64,000 nt of DNA from CAWKCE01 sp032127035 (GTDB lineage Bacteria > Actinomycetota > Actinomycetes > JAHEKZ01), in contig CAWKCE010000004.1 of NCBI GenBank assembly GCA_963848085.1, forward strand, positions 186,001 to 250,000, written 5' to 3'. Position numbers and translations under genes: made by a program. Of this stretch, positions 16,876-26,011 are shown piece after piece. Below the pieces are notes generated by a model, which did no database searches, had not been told where the DNA came from, and saw nothing but the letters and a program-made list of their open reading frames with translations. How positions within the stretch are numbered: position 1 is the stretch's first letter; every line of letters begins with the position of its first letter.

Positions 16876-18024
16876 GTGGCACGTCGACTCGTGGTCGAGG
16901 CGGACGGTGGCTCGCGGGGGAACCCCGGCCCGGCCGCCTACGGCGCGCTGGTACGCGATGCCGCCACTGGAGAGGTGCTGGCGGAGGCCGCCGCCGAGAT
17001 CGGCGTGGCGTCGAACAACGTCGCCGAGTATCGAGGGCTCATCGCGGGCTTGCGGGCAGCCCGCGCCATCGACGCGTCGGCGATCGTCGACGTCCGGCTG
17101 GACTCCAAGCTGATCGTCGAGCAGATGAGCGGGCGCTGGAAGATCAAGCACCCCGACATGCGGTCCTTGGCGGTGGAGGCTAGGGGCCTGATGCCCGTCG
17201 AGTCGGTCACCTACACCTGGGTGCCTCGCGAGGAGAACCGCGACGCGGACCGGCTGGTGAACGCGGCCCTCGACGGGGCTCTGGGTGACGGCATCTTCAC
17301 CAAGCGGAGCGCCGCGTCGCAGCCCCCCGCCCTGATCTCGCCCGGCAACACACTGGTCGGCTGGGCGCCCTCGAGCGCCACCGCGACCGCAACGATGCTG
17401 CTTCGCCATGGCGAGACCGTCCACACCAGCCAGAAGCGGTTCAGTGGCTCCGGGGGGGACGACCCCGGACTGTCCGACCGCGGCCGGTGGCAGGCGGAGC
17501 AGGCCGGGAGCTGGCTCGCCGCGGCAGGAGAGGTCGATGTGGTCGTGGCGTCGCCGCTGCGCAGGACGCGAGAGACCGCCCTGGTCGTTGCGTCCGCGAG
17601 CGGCGCTGAGCTGATCGTGGACGAGGGCCTTCGCGAGTGTGCTTTCGGCGACTGGGACGGGTTCACCTTCGCCGAGGTGCAGGAGCGCTGGCCGAACGAG
17701 CTCGCGAGCTGGCTGGCGTCGACCGCCGTCCGGCCGCCGGGTGGAGAGTCGTTCGACGAGGTGCGGTCCAGGGTGTCCGACCTGCGGGACCGGCTCGTGG
17801 CAGAGCACAGCGGGAAGACGCTGCTCCTCGTCACTCACGTGACGCCCCTCAAGACCATGGTCCAGCTGGCGCTGGACGCACCGAGCCATGCGCTCTTCCG
17901 GATGGAGGTCCGTCCCGCGTCGTTGTCGACTGTGGTGTGGTTCGACGACGGGAACGCGTCCCTGCGTTCGTTCAACGACACCGCGCACCTGCGCGACGAG
18001 ACGTCCGGTCCGTCCGGGGTCTGA
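16876..18024 (+). CDS. Bifunctional RNase HI / CobC-like histidine phosphatase
   Basis: The 382-residue fusion begins with a type I RNase H domain (about residues 1-135), with catalytic acids Asp10, Glu51, Asp76 and probably Asp125 in the family motifs EADGGSRGNPGP, NNVAEYRGL and RLDSKLIVEQM. The second half is a histidine phosphatase with LLRHGE at residues 175-180 (His178), a PLRRTRETA substrate motif and a later LLLVTHVTPLK histidine. The mycobacterial counterpart (Rv2228c) degrades RNA in RNA-DNA hybrids and has phosphatase activity related to cobalamin synthesis. The GTG start follows three bases after the zinc-ribbon gene. The domain order and length are normal. Confidence 0.92.
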   Translation: MARRLVVEADGGSRGNPGPAAYGALVRDAATGEVLAEAAAEIGVASNNVAEYRGLIAGLRAARAIDASAIVDVRLDSKLIVEQMSGRWKIKHPDMRSLAVEARGLMPVESVTYTWVPREENRDADRLVNAALDGALGDGIFTKRSAASQPPALISPGNTLVGWAPSSATATATMLLRHGETVHTSQKRFSGSGGDDPGLSDRGRWQAEQAGSWLAAAGEVDVVVASPLRRTRETALVVASASGAELIVDEGLRECAFGDWDGFTFAEVQERWPNELASWLASTAVRPPGGESFDEVRSRVSDLRDRLVAEHSGKTLLLVTHVTPLKTMVQLALDAPSHALFRMEVRPASLSTVVWFDDGNASLRSFNDTAHLRDETSGPSGV

Positions 18025-18028
18025 CTGC

Positions 18029-18820
18029 TCAGACGGCGTCGACCACGACGTCGATCCGCCCCGGACGCCCGTGTTCGGGTGGGGTGAGGTCGACCTCGTA
18101 GCCGAGGCTGGCGACGAGCTCCGTCAGCTCCTCTGGCGATCGGGGGTCGGTGCGTTGGGACACGAGAGCCGCGACCAGGCGCCCCTTGGTGGCCTTGTTG
18201 TGATGGCTGACCACTTTGGCTGACCCGTCGGGCTGTCGCTGCATGACACGTCCGACGAGCGTGCGGTCGGCGACGTCGGCGGTGGGCCGCCAGGCAGCGG
18301 CGTAGGCAGCCGAGCGCAGGTCGAGCACCACAGCGTTGGCTGCCCGTGGCGCCATGACTTGGGGCAGGGACCGCTGCCAGAACGTGGCGAGTCGTCCGAT
18401 GCGGGGCAGGGAGCCGTCGCCGGACAGCCGGTACGGGGGGATGGCGTCGGGCGGTTGGAGGACACCGAACAGGGCGGACGACACGACGAGCCAGCGGTCC
18501 GCCCGGACCCGGGCGGGCCGCGAAAGATCGCGGTAGCCGAGCGCGTCGTAGAGCACTCCCGTGTAGAGGAGGCCGGCGGGCAGCGTGGGCGCCTCGGTGA
18601 GCACCGCGTCACGTTCGATCTCGGAATCTTGGCGCGGGCTGAGACCGAGGACGGCGCGGGCGCGCTTCGGGGTCCCCTGGGCTAGGCGCTGGAGGGCAGT
18701 GACGATCCGCTGCCGCGGAACGGTCAGCTCAGGGAAGGACAGGCGGCCGAGGTCCAGTGGTGGACCGCCCCCGTCGCCCGGGTCGGCCTTGCCCTCGGAA
18801 GGGGGAAGCAGGATGAGCAC
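18029..18820 (-). CDS. yaaA: YaaA-family peroxide-stress protein (DUF328)
   Basis: This 263-residue protein starts LILLPPSEGKADPG, the YaaA signature, and carries the family helix around YTGVLYDALGY and the conserved FGVLQPPDAIPPYRLS stretch. The later VSHHNKATKGRLVAAL matches the DNA-binding helix-hairpin-helix-like region described for E. coli YaaA. YaaA limits free iron and protects cells during hydrogen peroxide stress. The GTG start at 18818-18820 fits the conserved N-terminus. It is convergent with the RNase H/phosphatase gene, only four bases away, and divergent from rnpB. Confidence 0.88.
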   Translation of the reverse strand: MLILLPPSEGKADPGDGGGPPLDLGRLSFPELTVPRQRIVTALQRLAQGTPKRARAVLGLSPRQDSEIERDAVLTEAPTLPAGLLYTGVLYDALGYRDLSRPARVRADRWLVVSSALFGVLQPPDAIPPYRLSGDGSLPRIGRLATFWQRSLPQVMAPRAANAVVLDLRSAAYAAAWRPTADVADRTLVGRVMQRQPDGSAKVVSHHNKATKGRLVAALVSQRTDPRSPEELTELVASLGYEVDLTPPEHGRPGRIDVVVDAV

Positions 18821-18961
18821 GAGGGCTCACCCTAGGAGGCCGGGTCGAGTGGCCGCAGGCTGCCTCCCGTACCGAGGTCCGCTCACTGTGCGTCGGAGCG
18901 CCGCTAGGTCCGGGGCAGTGCGTCAATGCGCCGGAGGGGGGGAAGGACGTATCGTGAGGGT

Positions 18962-19378
18962 GCGACGGATGAGTTGACCAGACGACCGCGTCGGGCCGGG
19001 TGACCGGTTCGCCGAGGAAAGTCCGGGCTCCACAGGGCAAGGTGGTGGGTAACACCCACCCGGGGTGACCCGCGGGACAGTGCCACAGAAAACAGACCGC
19101 CGTCCGGTTCGCCGGGCGGCAAGGGTGAAACGGTGGTGTAAGAGACCACCAGCGCCGGAGGTGACTCCGGCGGCTCGGTAAACCCCACCTGGAGCAAGGT
19201 CGAGAGGGCCGCGGAGACGCGGCCTGCGCAGGCGTTCGAGGACGGCCCGTCCGAGCCTGCGGGTGGACCGCTGGAGGCTGTCGGCAACGGCAGCCCGAGA
19301 AGGATGGTCGTCACCTGGGCCAGTGCCGCAAGGCGGCTCAGGGACAGGACCCGGCTTACCGGTCGACTCGTCCGTCGC
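18962..19378 (+). ncRNA. rnpB: RNase P RNA, bacterial class A
   Basis: This is the catalytic RNA that trims tRNA 5' leaders. Conserved blocks are visible in order: GAGGAAAGTCCGGGCTCCAC near the 5' end, ACAGAAAACAGACC, the GGTAAACCCCACCTGGAGCA region, and the 3' block GACAGGACCCGGCTTACC. The outer P1 helix forms between 18962-18979 and 19361-19378, with two G-U pairs. The length of about 417 nt suits an actinobacterial class A RNA. It lies between the divergent yaaA and a convergent hypothetical gene. Confidence 0.97.
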
Positions 19379-19444
19379 CCCCACTTGCGGAGGCCTGAAT
19401 ATGCGCGTCAGCCGCCAGTCCTGCGCCCGATGGACCCCGTCGTA

Positions 19445-19975
19445 TCAGGAGTCGACGGCCTTCCCGACGTCCGTGACGGCGTCGTCGAGCGCCTTCTGCA
19501 GCTTGTCGTAGTCGCCGGAGTCGATGGCCTTGTTGACCTTCTTGCTGGCATGGTCCAGGGCTCTGTCCACCCGGTCGGCGTAGGTGTCGTCCACGACGGC
19601 AATGACGGCGGACGTTCCGACGGGCAGGTAGTCCTCGAGGTCGACGCCCATCTGCTTCTCCTGGTGCCTCTTGACCACGGCACCGATCCCGGCACCGATC
19701 CCGGCGCCAACGGCGGTGGCCAGCAGCAGCGGGGGTGCGAACAGACCGAGTACCAGCCCAGCCCCGCCGCCCACGACTGCCGAGCCGCCCACGGGGCTGG
19801 CGACGCCATGCTCGGCAACAGTGACCTCACCGTCGGCCCCGCGGCTGACGACGACCGCGCCGACGACTGCGAAGTCCTGGGACTTCTCGGCCGCTTTGAG
19901 TGCGTCATAGTCCTGACCCGCGCTCGCGGCGTCCGGGTAGGTGCCCACAACCAGAGCAAGATTCATCGCCGGCAT
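19445..19975 (-). CDS. DUF1269-like protein with a glycine-rich membrane segment
   Basis: The 176-residue product begins MNLALVVGTYPDAASAGQDY after a three-residue extension and then has a ferredoxin-like start resembling DUF1269/DUF6325 proteins. Its centre is a glycine-zipper-like hydrophobic stretch, VGGSAVVGGGAGLVLGLFAP, followed by AVGAGIGAGIGAVVKRHQEK. The C-terminal third is helical and charged. AAGGACTGAG directly before the ATG at 19975 fixes the start. Such proteins are often predicted membrane-interacting stress proteins, but no activity is known. It is convergent with rnpB. Confidence 0.7.
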   Translation of the reverse strand: MPAMNLALVVGTYPDAASAGQDYDALKAAEKSQDFAVVGAVVVSRGADGEVTVAEHGVASPVGGSAVVGGGAGLVLGLFAPPLLLATAVGAGIGAGIGAVVKRHQEKQMGVDLEDYLPVGTSAVIAVVDDTYADRVDRALDHASKKVNKAIDSGDYDKLQKALDDAVTDVGKAVDS

Positions 19976-20110
19976 CTCAGTCCTTTCCGTGCCATTTGAA
20001 GTGACTCTCGTGCTTTGACCGTACTGCCCGCCGCGAAGGGGTCGTGCCAGCGGGATGGCCATCAGGGGCCGAGCAGGAGCCGGCCGAGGCGTCACGGAAG
20101 TCCGAGCCCG

Positions 20111-21745
20111 CTAGGCGGCGACGGCCCCGCTCTTGCGCTTGTCTTGTGGCCGGTCGTGGGGGAGATCGCGCGTGAAGGCGAGCGAGCCCAGGGCCAGCAG
20201 GGCGGCGGCGAGCAGCCCGAGCTTCAACGACTGCAGCTGCGCCTGCCCGTAGTCGTCGACGATGGCAGCCGTGGTCGGCTCGTCCAGGCCCGCCTCCCGA
20301 GCCGCGGCTTCGAGCTGGTCGGTGGCGACGAAGTCGATGCCCGACCCCGCTGCCACGCTCACCTGGGCTGAGACCTCGGCGTTGATACGTTCGTCGCTTG
20401 CGACCTTCGAGACGAAGACTCCGGTCAGGCCGGCCAGCACCAGGGCGCCGATCAGGGCGACTCCCAGCGACGACCCAAGCTGCTGTGACGTGTACTGGAG
20501 GCCGCCGGCCTCACCCCGGCCCGAGACGTCCACCGAGGACTGCACGACGTTGCCCAGCTGAGACACGATCAGGCCCATCCCGACTCCGAGCACGGCCATG
20601 GCGAGGGCGAACGACGACTCGGAAAGCTCCGGCTGGACGGTGGCGAGCAGGAGGAGCACAGCGATCCCGGTGATCGTCAGGCCAGTGCGGACGATCGAAC
20701 GGACGGGGAACCGCCCCGACAGCCGAGACCCCGCGGCCGAAGCCAAGAACATGGTGATCGAGACCGGCAGCATCTTGATCCCGGTCTCCAACGCGTTCAG
20801 GCCCAGTACCAGCTGGAGGTAGAGCGGAACCACGAAGAAGACGCCCATCAGAATCAGGTTCTGGGCGAACAGTCCCACCACACCTGACTGCACCGGCGGG
20901 ATCCTCAATAGGTCCAGGTGCACCAGCGGATCGGCGCCGATCGCCTCTCGATGGCGTTCCCAGCGGACGAAGCCATAGAGCAGCACAGCCCCCAGGGTGA
21001 TGACGAACACAGTCAGTGAGAACCCGAACGGCTCGAAGGGAGAGTCCTTGGGCTGGACCCAGCCCCACGTGCTCGACTGGAGGGTGCCCAGCACGATGGC
21101 ACCCAGGCCGGTCGCGGACAACACCGTGCCCACGACATCGAGGCGGACCGGCGGGCCGGTGCGCGACGAGTCGTTCACAAGCCGCGTCATGCCCAGGATG
21201 AACAGCACGAGGACAACCTCACCGACGAACACCACGCGCCAGGAGAGCTCAGTGGTCGCCCAGCCCCCAAGAATGGGACCGACGGCGATGCCGGCCCCGG
21301 CGACGCCGCCAATCACGGCATAGGCGATCTTCCGTGAGCTGCCCTCGTAGTTGCCGGCGATCAGAGCTGCTAGCGCCGGAAGTACGAGCGCAGCCCCGAT
21401 GCCTTCCAGGATCGACCATCCGAGGGTGAGGATCTGCACGGTCGGCGCGACTGCGGTCAGGGCGGACCCGAGGCCGTAGATGACCAGCCCGATGGAGAAG
21501 GCCCGGCGGCGACCGATGATGTCGCCGATCTTGGCGCCGGTGAGGATGAGCATCGCCATCACCAAGCAGTACAAAGTGATGACCGCCTGGATTGTGGTCA
21601 CCGTGGTGTCGAAGTCGTCCACCAGGGTGCTGATCGACACGTTCATGACCGACTGGTCGAGGACCATGACGAACTGAGCGGTCGCCAACGCGACAAGCGG
21701 CCACCACTGAGTGGTGGACTGGGTCGCTGACTTCTGAGAGGGCAT
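20111..21745 (-). CDS. MFS drug-efflux transporter, DHA2 (EmrB/QacA) family
   Basis: The 544-residue protein has about 14 membrane helices. The first holds the DHA2 motif FVMVLDQSVMNVSISTLVDD, the loop between helices 2 and 3 has GAKIGDIIGRRRAF, and motif C in helix 5 reads GGVAGAGIAVGPILGGW. These features mark a proton-driven exporter of cationic or amphipathic drugs. A roughly 60-residue external loop before the last helix holds the ATDQLEAAAREAGLDEPTTA segment. The nearest regulator is the MarR gene 640 bases away on the same strand. The substrate range cannot be told. Confidence 0.88.
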   Translation of the reverse strand: MPSQKSATQSTTQWWPLVALATAQFVMVLDQSVMNVSISTLVDDFDTTVTTIQAVITLYCLVMAMLILTGAKIGDIIGRRRAFSIGLVIYGLGSALTAVAPTVQILTLGWSILEGIGAALVLPALAALIAGNYEGSSRKIAYAVIGGVAGAGIAVGPILGGWATTELSWRVVFVGEVVLVLFILGMTRLVNDSSRTGPPVRLDVVGTVLSATGLGAIVLGTLQSSTWGWVQPKDSPFEPFGFSLTVFVITLGAVLLYGFVRWERHREAIGADPLVHLDLLRIPPVQSGVVGLFAQNLILMGVFFVVPLYLQLVLGLNALETGIKMLPVSITMFLASAAGSRLSGRFPVRSIVRTGLTITGIAVLLLLATVQPELSESSFALAMAVLGVGMGLIVSQLGNVVQSSVDVSGRGEAGGLQYTSQQLGSSLGVALIGALVLAGLTGVFVSKVASDERINAEVSAQVSVAAGSGIDFVATDQLEAAAREAGLDEPTTAAIVDDYGQAQLQSLKLGLLAAALLALGSLAFTRDLPHDRPQDKRKSGAVAA

Positions 21746-22384
21746 TTGCGCAGCGTAGTGCTGCTTGGTGCGGTGATGGTGCAGACCGCGCAGGTTGCAC
21801 GCCCCTACCGCGTGGACCCGGATCGCCTCACCATCAGATAGTGGTGAAGCGGGCCCGCTCTGTCGGGAGGGAGCACTGTTGACTCAGATCGAGCCGGGTA
21901 GGCCCACGCGGTCCGCTAGCCGGGGTTTTGGCGCACCAGAACCCGCCTGGCTCGCGATCTCCGCGACGTCGTGACCGACGAGCGGGCTCAGCCGAGGCAG
22001 TGCGCGCCCGTACCGGGGCTGCTCGACCGAGCGCGCAATCCCACGTCCGCGACACCGAGCGAACGGCGCCCCGGGGTGGTCGTGGTTGCTTGGGTCACGA
22101 TCTGCCGAAACCGCTCCGCTGCCGTCGCGGCGGAGCGGTATCCAACGTTTCAACCGGTACGGGCGCGCTGCCCGAGGAGCTTGGAGTGCGTTGGCACGCA
22201 GTGTGGCGGGATCTGGACCACCAGTCGCGACCACGTGCGGGCGACTCCTCTTGGTCATCGCTTGGTCACGTCCGTGGGTCGGCTTCGTGACCCAGCGGCG
22301 GCGTCGGCCTGTCCGGCACGTCCCCCGGTCGAGCGGCTGCTGGCTGTTGCCAGGGCTGCGCGTCGCGCAGCCGTCTGAGTCGCC
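21746..22384. other. Gene-free interval between the MFS and MarR genes
   Basis: No frame here has convincing coding character; the longest open frames are arginine/proline-rich products of GC bias. I see one 9-base-pair hairpin (arms 22111-22119 and 22130-22138), which could end the MarR transcript, and GGGTCAC/GTGACCC words on both sides of it. The MFS promoter should lie in the first 150 bases. Confidence 0.5.
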
Positions 22385-22858
22385 TCAGGCCGAGTCGTCG
22401 CGACGTTTCTGCAGCTCGTCAGCGACGACCTGGCATGCCTGTCCGAGGTCGGAGAGCTGTGCGGAGGTCAGCTGGTCGACGAAGTGCTCCCGCACGCCGT
22501 TGACGTGGGTAGGCGCCGCCTCGACCAGCCGCTCCCAGCCGGTGTCGGTCAGCTCGGCCCAGAAGCCGCGGCGGTCCTCCACGCAGGGACTGCGCGCCAC
22601 CAGCCCGGCCTTCTCCATCCGGCTGATCTGGTGCGACAGGCGACTCTTGCTGGACAGCGTGATGTCGGCAAGCTCTGACATGCGCAGCCGTCGGTCGGGT
22701 GCCTCCGACAGCCGAACCAGGATCTCGTAGTCGGCGAGGCTGAGCCCGTGTGCGCGTTGCAGCTCGCGGCCGAGCTGGTCCGGGAGCAGGAGCGCCATGC
22801 TGATCCACGCCCGCCAGGAGAGCTGCTCTTCCTCGGACAACCACCGTGGTTCCGTCAC
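22385..22858 (-). CDS. MarR-family transcriptional regulator
   Basis: The 157-residue winged-helix protein has the MarR layout: a dimerisation helix ISMALLLPDQLGRELQRAHG, LSLADYEILVRLSEAPDRRL, the recognition helix SSKSRLSHQISRMEKAGLVA, a wing with RSPCVEDRRGFWAELTDTGW, and a C-terminal helix with QLSDLGQACQVVADELQ. The single cysteine in the wing could sense oxidants, but this is only a thought. MarR proteins usually repress efflux genes, and the DHA2 transporter lies downstream on the same strand after a long gap. The start is GTG. Confidence 0.88.
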   Translation of the reverse strand: MTEPRWLSEEEQLSWRAWISMALLLPDQLGRELQRAHGLSLADYEILVRLSEAPDRRLRMSELADITLSSKSRLSHQISRMEKAGLVARSPCVEDRRGFWAELTDTGWERLVEAAPTHVNGVREHFVDQLTSAQLSDLGQACQVVADELQKRRDDSA

Positions 22859-22902
22859 GGCCCGATGCTACGCGGTGGGAGAACCCTGGAGGCCAGCCGC
22901 GG

Positions 22903-24076
22903 TTAGGGCTGCTGCCAGCGGCTGATGCGCATCACGGTGGCTACCAGGCAGGCGCCGGAGAGCGCGACAGCCACGCCGGCCACCACGTCGACCAGAGGCG
23001 AGCCGCCGAGAACGAGACGCCCGGCGAGGGAAACGACGCTGGACACGGCCAAGGCGGCGAGCCAGCTGGTCACGAGCAGCGGATCCGGCTGGCGGACCAG
23101 GGTGGCCTCGCGCGTTGCGGGGTCGGACCCGGCCCACAGGTCCCGAAGTACCTGCCAGCCGATGAAGGGCCCGGCCAGCGGAATCAGCCAGCCGCCTACC
23201 GCCACGGGCCGCGACCAGCGCTGGGCGACGGGAGACATCTCCTCGACGTTGCTGCGCGCCCGACCGACCCAAGTCAAGAAGAAGACTCCGGAGACGACCA
23301 GGGCGACGACGATCGTGGTACCGGCGGCCGCTCCTGCCAGCGTGAGCGCCGAACCCTCTGCGACACCCAGAACGCCGATGACCCAGGCGACGAGCGGAAC
23401 GGAGACGGCGAGTACGGACACCGACACGATCCCAGCGGCCGCGAGCCACGCCAGCCGTCGAATGGGTCGCAGGTCCGGCGCTACCGGGACGCAACGCGTC
23501 GAGATCCTCCGCCTCGGGCTCGGGAACCATGTCCCACACGGGGTCGAGAACGATCTGTGAACTGGGACCCGGGGTACTCCGCGCAGGCCCCGTGTCCAGC
23601 TCGTCGGCGAGCAGCGGTTCGGGGAGCCCGGGCCGCTCCTTCGTCAGCAACGACAGCGGAGCGGTCAGCGGGTCGAGTGAGGGGATGTGCACCTCGGGTG
23701 TCCGCGGCGCGCGATGCAGGCCCGACCCCGGGGGTTCGTCACCGTCCGGGGGGACTGAGGGGGGCGCGTCGTCATCCTCGGCCTCTGCGTCGTCCGTGGT
23801 CTGTGTCCCGTCGTCTTGACCCGCTTCGTCACGGGCGTCGAGGACCTCTAGCTGTGCCGCGGCGACGTCGGCGAGCTGACGGGTGTCGGTCGAGGATGGA
23901 GGGTCGGCGGGCTCCCGCTCGGACTCGGTCGGCAGGGCTTTGACGGTTTCCGCCGCCGGCGCGTCCTGGCCAGCCGGCCAGCCGCAGAGGCTGCACAGCG
24001 CGGCCCCTGGGCGTAGAACGCCGGCACAACGGGTGCAGCTCGAGCCGTTGCCGGCTCGCGGGGGTCGCGCGCGCAT
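22903..24076 (-). pseudogene. Zinc-ribbon/DUF4328 membrane protein gene with one frameshift
   Basis: The first part (about 200 residues from 24076) has a zinc ribbon CTRC-(x)11-CSLC near residues 14-32 and then a long acidic, proline-rich linker. Near 23484-23488 the frame must shift by one base (an extra G in a G run on the coding strand) to continue into LRPIRRLAWLAAAG and about 170 residues of DUF4328. That part has four to six membrane helices, including GGWLIPLAGPFIGWQVLRDL. The stop is at 22903. Without the shift the first frame runs on into unlikely sequence. A single-base error in a homopolymer is as likely as real decay. Confidence 0.75.
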
Positions 24077-24179
24077 AGGAGGCTTATCGGCTGGTGGAGG
24101 CCCCCGCCTGAGGCCCGAGGGCCACGTTTCCGCCGAGGGGCGGCGGTGGGCTCGTCGGGCGAGGGGTTCGGAGCCCGGC

Positions 24180-25043
24180 TCAGGGGAGCGTGAGGATCTC
24201 TACCCCGGATCCGGTCACCAGGACGGTGTGCTCGAACTGGGCGGTCCGGCGTCGGTCGCGGGTGACGACGGTCCACTCGTCGTCCCAGATCTCGTAGTCG
24301 ATGGTTCCCAGAGTCAGCATGGGTTCGATGGTGAACGTCATCCCCGTCTCCATCGTCACGTCGAGCTGCGGCGCGTCGTAGTGCGGGACGACCAGCCCTG
24401 AGTGGAAGGCGGTTCCGATGCCGTGGCCGGTGAAGTCCCTCACGACTCCGTAGCCGAACCGCCGAGCGTAGGACTCGATCACACGGCCAACTGCGTTCAG
24501 TGGCCGGCCCGGCGAGACCGCTTTGATCGCTCGCATGGTGGCTTCGTGGGTGCGCTCGACCAAGAGTCGTGACTCCTCGTCGACGTCGCCCACGAGGTAG
24601 GTGGCGTCAGTGTCCCCATGAACCCCGTGGATGTAGGCGGTGATGTCGATGTTCACGATGTCGCCGTCGACGAGAACGGTGTCGTCCGGGATGCCGTGAC
24701 AGATGACTTCGTTGACGGATGTGCACAGGGACTTGGGGAAGTTGCGATAGCCGAGCGTCGACGGATATGCGTCGTGATCGCACAAGAACTCGTGGCCGAT
24801 GCGGTCGAGCTCATCGGTAGACACGCCAGGTGCGATGTGCGAACCAACCGCCACGAGCGCCTGGGCGGCGATGCGTCCCGCGATACGCATGCGCTCGATG
24901 GTGTCGTCGTCCTTCACCTCGCTGCCGAGGTAGGGATCCGGGCGGTCCTGGCCGACGTAGGGCGGCCGCGGAATCCGCTCAGGAACTTCCCGGCGTGGCG
25001 ACAGGTTGCCCGGTGTGACGGTTCCGACCGGCGCTGTGGACAT
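24180..25043 (-). CDS. map: Methionine aminopeptidase type I
   Basis: This cytoplasmic metallopeptidase removes the initiator methionine from new proteins. The 287-residue product carries all five metal ligands: the aspartates in VDGDIVNIDIT and GVHGDTDATY, the histidine in FTGHGIGTAFH, and the glutamates in FTIEPMLTL and QFEHTVLV. An N-terminal extension of about 40 residues before DTIERMRIAGRIAAQALVAV, with prolines, resembles the extended actinobacterial enzyme. I chose the ATG at 25043 (MSTAPVG); the frame is open upstream but antisense to the next small gene. It is divergent from the 68-residue gene. Confidence 0.93.
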   Translation of the reverse strand: MSTAPVGTVTPGNLSPRREVPERIPRPPYVGQDRPDPYLGSEVKDDDTIERMRIAGRIAAQALVAVGSHIAPGVSTDELDRIGHEFLCDHDAYPSTLGYRNFPKSLCTSVNEVICHGIPDDTVLVDGDIVNIDITAYIHGVHGDTDATYLVGDVDEESRLLVERTHEATMRAIKAVSPGRPLNAVGRVIESYARRFGYGVVRDFTGHGIGTAFHSGLVVPHYDAPQLDVTMETGMTFTIEPMLTLGTIDYEIWDDEWTVVTRDRRRTAQFEHTVLVTGSGVEILTLP

Positions 25044-25080
25044 GATGCGGCATTCTAGGAGAGAGCCGAGGAGGCGTCGT

Positions 25081-25287
25081 ATGGAGGACCAGTCCATGAG
25101 TGTCGGGCCCCCGTGGTGGTGGTGTCTGGACCACGCCGCGGTCGAGGGACCCGATGGCTGTGCGAACACGGTGCGGCTAGGCCCGTACGAGACGCACGCA
25201 GACGCCAGTCGTGCGCTCGAGCTGGCTGCCGAGAGGACCGAGGCCTGGGATCACGACCCGAAGTGGAGCGACGACCAGGACGTCTAG
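25081..25287 (+). CDS. Small conserved actinobacterial protein
   Basis: The 68-residue product contains WWWCLDHAAVEGPDGCANTV, then RLGPYETHADASRALELAAE and ends in TEAWDHDPKWSDD. This pattern recurs in short actinobacterial proteins with no known function. The two cysteines in the first half might bind a metal or form a disulfide. The ATG at 25081 has GAGGAGG upstream; the ATG at 25096 with GGAGGA is nearly as good. It is divergent from map and ends just before the strong hairpin at 25315. Confidence 0.75.
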   Translation: MEDQSMSVGPPWWWCLDHAAVEGPDGCANTVRLGPYETHADASRALELAAERTEAWDHDPKWSDDQDV

Positions 25288-25314
25288 GGGTGGGCTGAGG
25301 ACCCTCTGACAACG

Positions 25315-25353
25315 CGAAGCCGCCGCCGTCCGGAACGGACGGCGGCGGCTTCG
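25315..25353. terminator. Strong hairpin terminator between convergent genes
   Basis: Two perfect 18-base arms (25315-25332 and 25336-25353) enclose a GAA loop. The hairpin sits between the small conserved gene and the convergent histone-like gene and can serve both. Confidence 0.9.
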
Positions 25354-25375
25354 TCGAGCCGACTTCTCAGTCTGA

Positions 25376-26011
25376 TCAGCGGCGCCGCGTCGTCCGCTTG
25401 GCGGCGGTCTTGCGTGCGGGCGCCTTCCGCGTGGTGCGCTTGGCGGCGGTCTTGCGTGCGGGCGCCTTCCGCGCGGTGCGCTTGGTCGCGGCCTTCTTGG
25501 TGGTGCGCTTGGCGGCGGTCTTGCGTGCCGGCGCCTTCTTGGCGGTGCGCTTGGCGGCGGTCTTGCGTGCCGGTGCCTTCTTGGCGGTGCGCTTGGTCGC
25601 GGCCTTCTTGGTGGTGCGCTTGGCGGCGGTCTTGCGTGCCGGTGCCTTCTTGGCGGTGCGCTTGGTCGCGGCCTTCTTGGTGGTGCGCTTGGCGGCGGTC
25701 TTGCGTGCCGGTGCCTTCTTGGCGGTGCGCTTGGTCGCGGCCTTCTTGGTGGTGCGCTTGGCGGCGGTCTTGCGTGCCGGTGCCTTCTTGGCGGTGCGCT
25801 TGGTCGCGGCCTTCTTGGTGGTGCGCTTGGCGGCGGTCTTGCGTGCCGGTGCCTTCTTGGCGGTGCGCTTGGTCGCGGCCTTCTTGGTGGTGCGCTTGGC
25901 GGCGGTCCTGCGTGCCGGTGCCTTCTTGGCGGTCCGCTTGGTCGCGGCCTTCTTAGTTGTCCGCTTCGCGGCTGTCCGCTTAGCGGGTGCCTTCTTGGTT
26001 CGGGTGGCCAC
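25376..26011 (-). CDS. Histone H1-like basic repeat protein
   Basis: The 211-residue product consists almost only of Lys, Arg, Ala, Thr and Pro, like the C-terminal tail of histone H1 and the tails of mycobacterial HU/HupB. It is built from a 23-residue unit APARKTAAKRTTKKAATKRT plus AKK, present seven times with small variants, and from three shorter 14-15-residue units. No globular domain is present. It probably binds DNA non-specifically and compacts the nucleoid. The GTG start at 26011 has AGGAGGCACAGG upstream; the open frame above it is not coding. It is preceded by a long upstream region and a leader hairpin. Copy number probably varies between strains. Confidence 0.88.
   Translation of the reverse strand: MATRTKKAPAKRTAAKRTTKKAATKRTAKKAPARRTAAKRTTKKAATKRTAKKAPARKTAAKRTTKKAATKRTAKKAPARKTAAKRTTKKAATKRTAKKAPARKTAAKRTTKKAATKRTAKKAPARKTAAKRTTKKAATKRTAKKAPARKTAAKRTAKKAPARKTAAKRTTKKAATKRTARKAPARKTAAKRTTRKAPARKTAAKRTTRRR
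25577..25990 (-). repeat. Tandem 69-bp repeat, six contiguous units, inside the histone-like gene
   Basis: Six in-frame 69-base units encode the 23-residue Lys/Ala/Arg repeat. Four specify identical peptides and look nearly identical in DNA, and the two at the gene's 5' end are diverged. A further unit and shorter partial units follow toward 25376. Confidence 0.9.

Noticed and set aside
25577..25990. Regular repeats that could suggest a CRISPR array
   Set aside because: The units are contiguous, in frame and without spacers, and they encode a histone-like peptide.
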